The notes beneath the pieces are model-generated. The model was not told the DNA's origin, did not search any database, and worked only from the letters and a program-made list of their open reading frames with translations. A stretch of 20,936 nucleotides of DNA, from the NCBI GenBank assembly GCA_964631335.1, contig CAZVXD010000024.1, positions 1 through 20,936 on the forward strand, in the 5' to 3' direction. The stretch comes from JAFGHJ01 sp964631335 (lineage in GTDB: Bacteria; Hydrothermota; UBA3072). Position numbers and translations under genes: made by a program. Of the stretch, positions 1 to 6,185 are shown in pieces; positions within the stretch are counted from its first letter, which is position 1, and the number at the start of each line of letters is the position of its first letter.

Positions 1-291
1 TTAATTTTGAATTTTGAGTTTTTAATTTAACATTAAACATTCAACATTCATAATTGCTGCCGTGTTCTTTGTGGTCAAACTCAGCTCGCGGCTCACTGCT
101 GACGGCAAAAAACAAAAACAATTCGTGCTATTTGTTGTTTCTCTTTGTTTTAAATTTAAAATTTACAACTTAAAATTTTCAATTTACAAATAAACACTGA
201 AATGTTCCTTTGTGTCCTTTGCGGGCTTTGTGGTTCATATTATGTGTTAGCGGTTTTACCGCGTTGTGTCCTCTGTGGTTGCTTTTTCTTA
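1..291. repeat. AT-rich intergenic region with degenerate repeat phrases
   Basis: I see no convincing gene here. Positions 1-60 and 150-195 are strings of AATTTTGAATTTTGAG-like and AAATTTAAAATTTACAA-like words. Positions 60-76 and 205-290, read on the minus strand, contain repeated ACCACAAAG / GGACACAAAGG / ACCACAGAGG words. The same word family recurs at 1588-1617 and 5399-5433. A small GC-rich hairpin (GCGGT, loop TTT, ACCGC) lies at 250-262, but no T-run follows it on either strand, so I do not call it a terminator. The region follows the 3' end of the minus-strand site-2 protease gene. The short ORFs here and antisense to the protease have no recognisable domains. Confidence 0.6.
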
Positions 292-1425
292 TTATTCTTC
301 GCCTTCCAGATCGAATTTCAGAGAAAAGAATTCGACAAGGTCCTTCAGGGTTATTATTCCTATCAGTTTATCATTTTCCGTCACCATCAGTCTGCTGTTT
401 CCGCTCTTCTTAATCTTTTTCAAAGCATCTATGGCTTCTTCTTCGGGTGAAATCGTGTTTTCGGGAGAGCATTTGTTCATAGCCTCTTCTATTTTTGTGC
501 TCTGCCATTCTTCTCTCGGTATATTTTTTACTTCTCTGGTGGTAATGCATCCGAGTAATTTATGGTCCTTAAGTACGGGAAACATTTTATAGTGGTGCGT
601 GTATATATAGTCCTCTACCAATTCTTTTAACGTTAGTGAAGAAGATACGCTTACGGGATTCGTTTTCATGAATTTTTTAACTTTATGGCCTTTCAAGACT
701 TCCGTTAATTGCATTCTTCTGTAAGCCGAGGAAGAAGCGTTTCTCATAAACAAGCCTATTAGGGCCCACCATATGCCTGTGATGAAGGCTCCTCTTAAGA
801 ACATGAAAACGCCGACGGTGATAAAGATAAAGCCGAATGCCGAACCAATATTCGAAGCGATTCGTGTCGCCCACCGCAGGTCGTTTTTTGTTTGCCAGAG
901 AATCGATCTGAAAACTCTGCCTCCGTCAAGAGGAAAAGCGGGAAGGAGATTAAATCCTGCCAGGACAAAATTTAATAATCTAAGATATCCGAAAATCCCG
1001 TTTACCGGTTCAGAAAATCCGATTTTTTGCCCCTGAATATATAAAAGATAAAAAACTCCGCCCAGAAAAATACTCATTAGAGGTCCCGCTATTGCCATAA
1101 AGAACTCGGCTTTCGGGCTTTCTGGTTCTTCCTCCATTTGCGCTATTCCCCCGAAAATAAAAAGAGTAATTCCTTTTATGGGTAGATCGAATTTTCTGGC
1201 AACGAGAGAATGTGAAAGTTCGTGCAGAATTATGGAAAGGAAAAGCCCTAACGCTCCGGTTAAGCCCATTAACCAGTAAGTCATTGTAGATAAATTTTTA
1301 TAATAGTTGGGGAAAACTCCTTTGGCGAGAGTCCATGTTATCAAAACGAAAATAATAAGCCAGCTCATATCCAGGCTAACTTCGAATCCGAAAAGTTTAA
1401 ACAATTTTATTTTTTTTCCAAACAT
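292..1425 (-). CDS. Site-2 protease family zinc metalloprotease with two CBS domains
   Basis: This is a polytopic membrane protease of the M50/S2P family, which cleaves substrates within or beside the lipid bilayer. The zinc site is visible: HELSH at residues 68-72 and LPAFPLDGGR at 161-170, where Asp167 would be the third ligand. Hydrophobic segments lie near residues 21-36, 50-67, 110-130, 148-163 and 195-228. A pair of CBS domains occupies about residues 248-370; in this family they are thought to bind nucleotides and gate activity. The length of 377 aa is normal for the CBS-bearing subfamily. The ATG has a GAAGG Shine-Dalgarno 9 nt upstream and a good promoter at 1445-1472. The gene appears to be monocistronic. 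Substrate unknown; the family call is firm. Confidence 0.93.
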   Translation of the reverse strand: MFGKKIKLFKLFGFEVSLDMSWLIIFVLITWTLAKGVFPNYYKNLSTMTYWLMGLTGALGLFLSIILHELSHSLVARKFDLPIKGITLFIFGGIAQMEEEPESPKAEFFMAIAGPLMSIFLGGVFYLLYIQGQKIGFSEPVNGIFGYLRLLNFVLAGFNLLPAFPLDGGRVFRSILWQTKNDLRWATRIASNIGSAFGFIFITVGVFMFLRGAFITGIWWALIGLFMRNASSSAYRRMQLTEVLKGHKVKKFMKTNPVSVSSSLTLKELVEDYIYTHHYKMFPVLKDHKLLGCITTREVKNIPREEWQSTKIEEAMNKCSPENTISPEEEAIDALKKIKKSGNSRLMVTENDKLIGIITLKDLVEFFSLKFDLEGEE

Positions 1426-1444
1426 TCTTGTACCTTCTGTTTTT

Positions 1445-1472
1445 ATTATAGGCGGAAAAACATAAAAAACAA
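1445..1472 (-). promoter_or_regulatory. Sigma70-type promoter of the site-2 protease gene
   Basis: On the minus strand TTGTTT (1472-1467) is followed after 16 bp by a perfect TATAAT (1450-1445). The start codon lies 19 nt further on, leaving room for a short leader with a GAAGG ribosome-binding site. This is the one first-in-unit gene here whose promoter clearly fits a normal leadered mRNA. Confidence 0.6.
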
Positions 1473-1634
1473 GCTTTTTAATAGCCGTGTCGTCGTCAAA
1501 AAAAGTTAGTGTGTTAATGCGTAAAAGCGTAGATGCGTTGAAAATATGTTTTGGGTCTTTGGTTTTAGATAAAAAATAAGTAAAAAACTTTGTGCCTTAG
1601 TGCCTTTGTGTGAGAATATCTTTCCTCCTTGTTT

Positions 1635-1662
1635 TTGTTCGGTTTCCGGTTACTTTTATATA
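1635..1662 (+). promoter_or_regulatory. Possible promoter of the phasin-like/UbiB pair
   Basis: TTGTTC (1635-1640), a 16-bp spacer and TATATA (1657-1662) lie 13 nt before the phasin-like start. The GGAGG Shine-Dalgarno at 1667-1671 would sit at the predicted transcription start, so either the start is slightly upstream or this is not the true promoter. The spacer matches the other promoters in the window. Confidence 0.35.
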
Positions 1663-1675
1663 AAAAGGAGGAAAA

Positions 1676-1987
1676 ATGGCTGATTTGTTTGAGAAAATGT
1701 TACTAACAGGTCTCGGAACTATCTCTTTAACAAAGGAGAAGGCAGAGAAATTGGTAAATGAACTGGTAGCACGGGGAGAGATAGAAAAAGCGCGTAAAAA
1801 AGAGACTGTAGAAGATCTGGTGAAAAAGGGCAAAGATATTAAAAAAACTCTTGAAGAAATGATGGAAGCGAAAGTGAAAACAATGATAGAGAAAATGCCT
1901 CTGGTAACCAAATCCGAGCACGATAAGCTGAAAAAGAAAGTCGAGCTTTTGGAGAAAGAATTATTAAAGAAGAAAAAGAAAAAATGA
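1676..1987 (+). CDS. Phasin-like small coiled-coil protein
   Basis: This 103-aa protein has the pattern of the phasin-like family annotated as polyhydroxyalkanoate synthesis regulator (COG3937 type). The N-terminal part has a short hydrophobic LLTGLGTISLTKEKAEKLV-like motif followed by VNELVARGEI. The middle is helical and highly charged. The C-terminal third (about residues 80-103) has leucine heptads of a coiled coil and ends in a run of lysines. A strong GGAGG ribosome-binding site precedes the ATG. It is followed after 12 nt by a UbiB-family gene, probably in the same transcript. No PHA synthase is in the window, so a granule role is not supported; a membrane- or partner-binding role for the UbiB protein is inference from position only. 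Confidence 0.75.
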   Translation: MADLFEKMLLTGLGTISLTKEKAEKLVNELVARGEIEKARKKETVEDLVKKGKDIKKTLEEMMEAKVKTMIEKMPLVTKSEHDKLKKKVELLEKELLKKKKKK

Positions 1988-1999
1988 GCTGAAGAATAA

Positions 2000-3634
2000 A
2001 TGTTCCCTTTCAGGTTTAAAAATATAAAAAGAATAAGGAGTATAGTAGAAGTAGCCATTAAGTATGGTTTTAAAGATGTGGTTTACAGGATTGCTCCTAT
2101 AAGAAAATTTATTCCGACAAAACTGCGCGCCAGAGTATTAGAGGGTTCCACAGAAGAAAGAGTCCGTCTGGCGCTGGATGAATTGGGTGGAACCTTTGTT
2201 AAGTTGGGACAATTTATGTCTCTTCGCACCGATATTTTATCTGAAAAATTCACAAGCGAGCTTTCCAAATTACAGGATGAAGTCGAACCCGTCGATTTTT
2301 CGGAAATAAAGGGAATATTGACAGAAGATTTAGGAGGTGCATTAAAAAAAGTTTTTTCTTCATTCGATAAAAAATCTATTGCAGCCGCTTCCCTGGCCCA
2401 GGTTTATAAAGCGGAATGTAAAAAAGGAGAAACGGTCGTGGTCAAGGTGCTGCGTCCGGGTATAAAGGAATTAGTGGAAAGCGATCTTTCTATTTTATCG
2501 GATTTAGCCCGTTTGGTGGAGAAATATATTCCGGAAGCAAAAAAATATCAGCCCAGAGAAATAATCAAAGAACTTGAGCGAAATTTAAAAAGAGAGTTAA
2601 ATTTCTCGGCTGAGAGCAGGGCGATCCAGAGGTTTAAAGACAACTTTGAAGATGAGGAAGATTATTTGATACCCCAGATTTATCCCGAGCTTACCACGTC
2701 GAAGGTGCTGACTCTCGAGTATATAGAAGGTTTAAAAATAACTGATCCCGCGGTTTACGAAGAGTGGGGGTTATCGAAAGAGGAAGTTTTAAATAATCTT
2801 ATAGATTTCACGTTTAAGCAGATGTTCGATTACAAATTATTCCACGCTGATCCGCATCCGGGGAACATAGTGATAAACAAAAAAGGTCAGATATCCCTCC
2901 TTGATTTCGGACTTATAGGTTTCCTGCATGAAGAAGATATAGATATATTGTCCGATATGCTCATAGCGGTTACGAATAAGGATGTGGATAGAATTGTAGA
3001 AGTGATTCTCGAATTGGAATCCGTGGGCGAGAAGGTTAATTTAACCGAGTTGAAATCGGATATAAGATTTTTTATGGATGAATATTATAATGTGTCTCTT
3101 GAAGATATCGAATTTAAAGAATTTTCGAATGAACTCTTTTTTATTATAAGGAAATATGGTTTAAGAGTTCCCAAAAATCTTGTTCTTTTAATAAAAACGG
3201 TTGCTACTCTCGAGGGTGTAGCCTTTGAACTCGATCCCGAATTTAATGTTATAGAGGGGATTAAACCCTATATAAAAAAAGTTATAAAGAAGAAATACAG
3301 TATAACTAAATTGACAAAAGACTTATCTAAATTATTGAGGGCTTATTTACTGCTTTTTAAGAAGTTGCCGGGTGAGTTGTCTATGATAATAAGAGAAATC
3401 AGAGACGGCACGATAAAAGTTAATTTTGAACACAAAGGTTTGGATAGTTTCATAAAACACGCGGAGAGTTCCATAAATAGATTGTCGGTCAGTATGATTC
3501 TGGCTGCTCTTATTGTCGGTTCTTCTCTGTTGATTCAATCCGATAAATTTACTCCGCTGGGGATAGGAGGGTATATTCTCGCGGGTGTTCTCGGTTTGTC
3601 TATCCTTATTTCCATGTTTCGTTCGCGGAAATAA
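2000..3634 (+). CDS. ABC1/UbiB/AarF family protein kinase-like protein
   Basis: This 544-aa atypical kinase-fold protein belongs to the ABC1/ADCK/UbiB family, linked to isoprenoid-quinone synthesis and lipid homeostasis at the membrane. Family motifs are visible in order: KLGQ at residues 68-71 (the KxGQ motif), the alanine-rich loop AAASLAQV at 128-135, Lys149 in VVVKV, HADPHPGN at 282-289 (catalytic loop) and DFG at 302-304. The ExD position reads E-L-N (199-201), so its Asp is Asn here. Two hydrophobic helices near the C-terminus (about 494-510 and 520-538) are the usual membrane anchor. It sits 12 nt after the phasin-like gene. No ubiquinone or menaquinone genes are nearby, so the pathway is not defined by context. 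Confidence 0.92.
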   Translation: MFPFRFKNIKRIRSIVEVAIKYGFKDVVYRIAPIRKFIPTKLRARVLEGSTEERVRLALDELGGTFVKLGQFMSLRTDILSEKFTSELSKLQDEVEPVDFSEIKGILTEDLGGALKKVFSSFDKKSIAAASLAQVYKAECKKGETVVVKVLRPGIKELVESDLSILSDLARLVEKYIPEAKKYQPREIIKELERNLKRELNFSAESRAIQRFKDNFEDEEDYLIPQIYPELTTSKVLTLEYIEGLKITDPAVYEEWGLSKEEVLNNLIDFTFKQMFDYKLFHADPHPGNIVINKKGQISLLDFGLIGFLHEEDIDILSDMLIAVTNKDVDRIVEVILELESVGEKVNLTELKSDIRFFMDEYYNVSLEDIEFKEFSNELFFIIRKYGLRVPKNLVLLIKTVATLEGVAFELDPEFNVIEGIKPYIKKVIKKKYSITKLTKDLSKLLRAYLLLFKKLPGELSMIIREIRDGTIKVNFEHKGLDSFIKHAESSINRLSVSMILAALIVGSSLLIQSDKFTPLGIGGYILAGVLGLSILISMFRSRK

Positions 3635-3656
3635 ATTACTGCGTTAACATTTAAAT

Positions 3657-3688
3657 AAAAAAAGGGCTGTGAAAACAGCCCTTTTTTT
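3657..3688. terminator. Bidirectional intrinsic terminator
   Basis: A perfect 7-bp stem GGGCTGT / ACAGCCC closes a GAAA tetraloop. It is preceded by seven A and followed by seven T, so it works as a Rho-independent terminator on both strands. It serves the convergent ubiB-like gene (ends 3634, +) and hsp20 (ends 3704, -). Confidence 0.93.
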
Positions 3689-3703
3689 ATCTTTTTTGAT
3701 TTA

Positions 3704-4156
3704 TCACTTAACTTTTATGTCGATCTCTTTAGGCTTTTCCTGTTCGCTCTTCGGCAGAGTTACGGTCAATACGCCGTCTTTAAATTCCGCGGACGCTTTT
3801 TTCGTGTCCAAATGAGATGAGAAGTTGAAAGCTCTGCGGAAATTGCCGTAGGATCTTTCAACTCTAATGTATGATTCGCCCTCTTCTTTATTTTCCTCTT
3901 TCTTTTCGCCTTCGACAAGCAGGCTGTTATCCTTCATTTTGATTTTTATATCCTTCTTATCGATCCCCGGAACTTCTACTGTAACCGTGAATTTGTCCTC
4001 ATCCTCTTTCACATCCGCTACAGGAAATACTTCTCTGCTCGAAACCATCGGGCCTCCAAAACCTCGTAAGAAATCCCTCATTACATTATCGAAGTCCTCC
4101 CTGATGTCGAAAAACCTGTCTAAAGGATTATAATTATCCAAATCTTTCTTAATCAT
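3704..4156 (-). CDS. Hsp20/alpha-crystallin family small heat-shock protein
   Basis: This is a 150-aa ATP-independent holdase that binds unfolding proteins and forms oligomers. The variable N-terminal arm (about 1-40) contains YNPLDRFFDIREDFDNVM. The alpha-crystallin domain covers about 43-140 with PGIDKKDIKIKMKDNSLLV and the late FKDGVLTVTLPK signature. An I-x-I-like IDIKV lies at the C-terminal end and would dock neighbouring subunits. The ATG is preceded by an AGGAGG ribosome-binding site 7 nt upstream. I found neither a CIRCE element nor a clear sigma32-type promoter upstream, so its heat regulation is not visible. Confidence 0.95.
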   Translation of the reverse strand: MIKKDLDNYNPLDRFFDIREDFDNVMRDFLRGFGGPMVSSREVFPVADVKEDEDKFTVTVEVPGIDKKDIKIKMKDNSLLVEGEKKEENKEEGESYIRVERSYGNFRRAFNFSSHLDTKKASAEFKDGVLTVTLPKSEQEKPKEIDIKVK

Positions 4157-4397
4157 AAAACACCTCCTATGTTTTTTAAGATTGTTTACTCATCTTTCAT
4201 ATGTGAAGACGAAAAAGGAGACGAAAGGTTCCGTTTTGATTTGTTTGTTTATATTGGTTTAAATCTTGCGAATAAGCGTATTCCGGCTTATTTCGGACTT
4301 GTTTTTTTGTAGTTTTTCTGGATAGGTTTTTTGGGGTTTGTTTAGATTTCCGGCTTGTTTTTATTGTTTGTTAGATTATTATAATAAATTTTTTTAA
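4157..4397. other. Intergenic region, strongly T/G-skewed on the plus strand
   Basis: This region lies between hsp20 (-) and the decayed PAS gene (+). From about 4230 to 4395 the plus strand is almost free of C runs and rich in TTTGTTTG, TTTTTTGGGG and TTCCGGCTTRTTT words; the last occurs twice (near 4287 and 4350). It must hold the hsp20 promoter, but I cannot pick one with confidence. No ORF or RNA gene is evident. Confidence 0.5.
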
Positions 4398-4773
4398 AGG
4401 GAGGTAAGAAGGGTAGGCAATGTAACAAGTGATGTGTTGCAGGCGCTTTTAGAAGCGGTGCCGTTCGAGTTTTCTGTTTTAGATAAAGACGATAAGGTTC
4501 TTGCCTGGAATAAGCATGAAACGAGAATATTTAAAAGACCTGTCGGGGTAGTCGGTAGGGATGTTCGTAATTGTCATCCAAAGAAAAGTCTGTCCAAAGT
4601 GGAAAAAATACTCGATGAGATGAAAAAGGGGGAAAGGGAAAGGCGCGCAAAAAATTCTTATAGAATATTATGCTCTCAGAGGCAAATCCGGCGAGTATTT
4701 AGGGTGTCTGGAGGTTACTCAAAACATAACCGACATACAGTCTCTAAAAGGAGAAAAGAGGCTTTTAGATTGA
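4398..4773 (+). pseudogene. Decayed PAS domain related to the DUF438 C-terminal region
   Basis: The first reading frame (start GTG at 4434, open from 4398) encodes LLEAVPFEFSVLDKDDKVLAWN and the NCHPKKSLSKVEKILDEMKKGER stretch typical of the PAS domain at the end of DUF438 proteins. At about 4630-4660 the similarity jumps to another frame, which reads IEYYALRGKSGEYLGCLEVT and then TDIQSLKGEKRLLD before a TGA at 4771-4773. Compared with my memory of intact relatives, about 6-8 residues are missing at the jump, so there is a small deletion plus frameshift. The N-terminal DUF438 and hemerythrin-like parts usually present are also absent. The first frame runs on to 4793 with unrelated residues. 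A free-standing functional PAS protein is unlikely. Confidence 0.75.
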
Positions 4774-4849
4774 TTGATATAAAGGCAAGCTGAGTAATTC
4801 AAACTTGTTTCAGGCGCAAATACACACCTTTTTTTTGATATTGCTTTAC

Positions 4850-4877
4850 TTGACTTTCAATTCTTCTTCAATATTGT
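4850..4877 (+). promoter_or_regulatory. Promoter of the DUF4180 gene, leaderless geometry
   Basis: TTGACT (4850-4855), 16-bp spacer and TATTGT (4872-4877) end only 8 nt before the ATG at 4886. A transcript would begin at or within a base or two of the start codon. No Shine-Dalgarno is present. Confidence 0.55.
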
Positions 4878-4885
4878 AAAATACA

Positions 4886-5263
4886 ATGAATATAGATTTC
4901 TTTGAGGTAAACGGTGTTTGTATTGCACAAATAGAATCGGATGATATTATAATTCGCGATGTCCGGGATGCGCTGGATGTTCTTTCTGAATGTTATTCGA
5001 GCGGAGCAAACAGCATAATTATCGACGAGAAAAATATAATTCCCGATTTTTTTGATTTGAAAAATGGCCTGGCGGGAGAAATATTACGTAAATTTTCCAT
5101 GTATCATTTTAAAATTGCTATAATAGGAGATTTTTCGGATGTTTCGAGTAAAAGCCTTAGGGTTTTTATTTACGAGAGTAATCGGGCAGGGGGTACCTGT
5201 TTCGTACATTCAGCCGAAGAAGCCAAGGAAAGATTGGTACATATAAATAAGGCAAGACCTTGA
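4886..5263 (+). CDS. DUF4180 domain-containing protein
   Basis: This 125-aa soluble protein matches DUF4180 along its whole length. Recognisable pieces are IIIRDVRDALDVL, the stretch DFFDLKNGLAGEILRKF (about residues 52-69), KIAIIGDFS and SKSLRVFIYESNRAG. The family has no established biochemical function; an alternating strand/helix pattern like STAS or small regulatory domains is my reading. The ATG has no Shine-Dalgarno but sits 8 nt after a promoter -10 box, suggesting leaderless translation. It lies between a decayed PAS gene and a flavin-binding protein with separate promoters, so no operon partner is implied. Confidence 0.88.
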   Translation: MNIDFFEVNGVCIAQIESDDIIIRDVRDALDVLSECYSSGANSIIIDEKNIIPDFFDLKNGLAGEILRKFSMYHFKIAIIGDFSDVSSKSLRVFIYESNRAGGTCFVHSAEEAKERLVHINKARP

Positions 5264-5433
5264 GAATTTTGAATTATTAATTTTTAGTGTTGAATAAGAA
5301 AAATAAAAAGTATCTGCGGTTTTTACGGTTCATTAAAGTTTCGTGTGTTGAGTTTCGCGTTAAAAATATTTTTGACTTTGGACGTTGGACTATTTTTCTT
5401 ACCTGTTCTCTGTGACTTCGTGTGAGAACATCC
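5264..5433. repeat. Intergenic degenerate repeat phrases
   Basis: Three phrase types follow one another. GAATTTTGAATTATTAATTT lies near 5264-5285. TTTGACTTTGGACGTTGGAC lies near 5369-5390. CTGTGACTTCGTGTGAGAACATC lies near 5410-5432 and belongs to the CACAAAG-type family also seen at 1588-1620. The last phrase runs directly into the -35 box of the next gene. No gene is seen. Confidence 0.5.
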
Positions 5434-5461
5434 TTGACATTTGTTGTAATTTAAATACGTT
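5434..5461 (+). promoter_or_regulatory. Promoter of the Pyridox_ox_2 gene, leaderless geometry
   Basis: A consensus TTGACA (5434-5439), 16-bp spacer and TACGTT (5456-5461) end 8 nt before the ATG at 5470. The -10 is weak but keeps the key TA...T. No Shine-Dalgarno lies before the ATG. Confidence 0.5.
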
Positions 5462-5469
5462 TAAAAACT

Positions 5470-5931
5470 ATGAGGAAAAAAGATAAGGAAATACAAGTCC
5501 CCGAAGAGATTGAGGAAATTCTTTCCTCGAATAAAATTTGTAGAATAGCTCTGTCCGATGGAGATGCCCCTTATGTTGTTCCCATGAACTATGGTTATAT
5601 AGAAAATAAGATATTCCTTCACACCGCAGGTAAAGGTAAAAAAATAGATATAATAAGGAAAAACAATAAAGTATGTTTTGAGGTGACGGATTCCATAGAA
5701 GAATTATCGGCAGAAAAAGCGTGTAATTTCAGTACTAAATATCGCTGTGTTATTGGTTTTGGTTTTATCGAGGTAATAGAAGATTTAAATAGAAAGAAAG
5801 AAGCTCTTCAAATATTGATGAAACAGCATACGGGCGAAAACAACTGGCAATTTCCTGACGCGGTCGTTGAGAAAACGATGGTTTTAGAGATAGAAATAGA
5901 ATCGGTTACAGGTAAAAAATCGGGTTTTTGA
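5470..5931 (+). CDS. Pyridoxamine 5'-phosphate oxidase family (Nim-like) flavin-binding protein
   Basis: This 153-aa split-barrel flavoprotein is of the Pyridox_ox_2 type, the family that includes NimA nitroimidazole reductases. Typical features are the N-terminal EIEEILSSNKICRIALSDGDAPYVVPMNYGY, the FLHTAGKGKKIDIIRKNNKVCFEV segment (about 57-80) that binds FMN phosphate in relatives, and IGFGFIEVIED. Related proteins bind FMN or heme and reduce small molecules; the actual substrate cannot be told from sequence. The true vitamin B6 oxidase (PdxH) is longer and different. It has its own promoter, ends 11 nt before the convergent end of the gyrA operon and has no obvious terminator. Confidence 0.88.
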   Translation: MRKKDKEIQVPEEIEEILSSNKICRIALSDGDAPYVVPMNYGYIENKIFLHTAGKGKKIDIIRKNNKVCFEVTDSIEELSAEKACNFSTKYRCVIGFGFIEVIEDLNRKKEALQILMKQHTGENNWQFPDAVVEKTMVLEIEIESVTGKKSGF

Positions 5932-5942
5932 TTTTGTTAAGA

Positions 5943-6185
5943 TTATTCGTCTTTTACTTTCAGTTTTTTTAGCTCGAAGTATTTCCGACCTATTTTAAGT
6001 TGATAAAAATCTTTTTCCAAACTCCGGAATAAAAAGATTTTTTTTCTTTTTCCGGAATGAAAGTCCTCTTCTAATTTTCTTTCAATTATTCTTTCGACCG
6101 TGATTGTTCTTGAAGAAGTATAAATTTTTTTAGGGTATTCTTCACCTTTACTTCCGGAATAAAAGTCTACGTGAGAGATTTTCAT
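5943..6185 (-). CDS. Unassigned 80-aa protein translationally coupled to gyrA
   Basis: I do not assign this protein to a family. It starts MKISHVDFYSGSKGEEYP, continues with strand-like ITVERIIERKLEED and a very basic centre (SGKRKKIFLF), and ends with KYFELKKLKVKDE. There is no signal peptide, membrane segment or cysteine. The pattern of short strands (DFYSG, YTSSRTITV, KIFLFRS, FYQLKIG, YFEL) suggests a small beta-barrel and loosely recalls short bacterial proteins with a CYSG...RPV...EVEEI pattern; this likeness is weak. Its ATG overlaps the gyrA stop by one base (TAATG), and it is the last gene of the operon. The start is fixed by that overlap. Confidence 0.75.
   Translation of the reverse strand: MKISHVDFYSGSKGEEYPKKIYTSSRTITVERIIERKLEEDFHSGKRKKIFLFRSLEKDFYQLKIGRKYFELKKLKVKDE

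Noticed and set aside
250..262. GCGGT-TTT-ACCGC hairpin after the site-2 protease gene
   Set aside because: The stem is only 5 bp and no T-run follows on the minus strand, so it is not a convincing terminator.
1597..2058. 153-codon minus-strand ORF opposite the phasin-like gene
   Set aside because: Its Phe- and Ser-rich sequence is the mirror of the Lys/Glu-rich phasin-like protein on the plus strand, which has a strong ribosome-binding site.
4200..4220. Near-palindrome around CATATG upstream of hsp20
   Set aside because: The arms match only with a one-base shift and it does not resemble CIRCE or another known heat-shock operator.
4434..4793. Intact stand-alone PAS protein
   Set aside because: The second half of the frame is unrelated to PAS, while the expected PAS ending is readable in another frame with its own stop at 4771.
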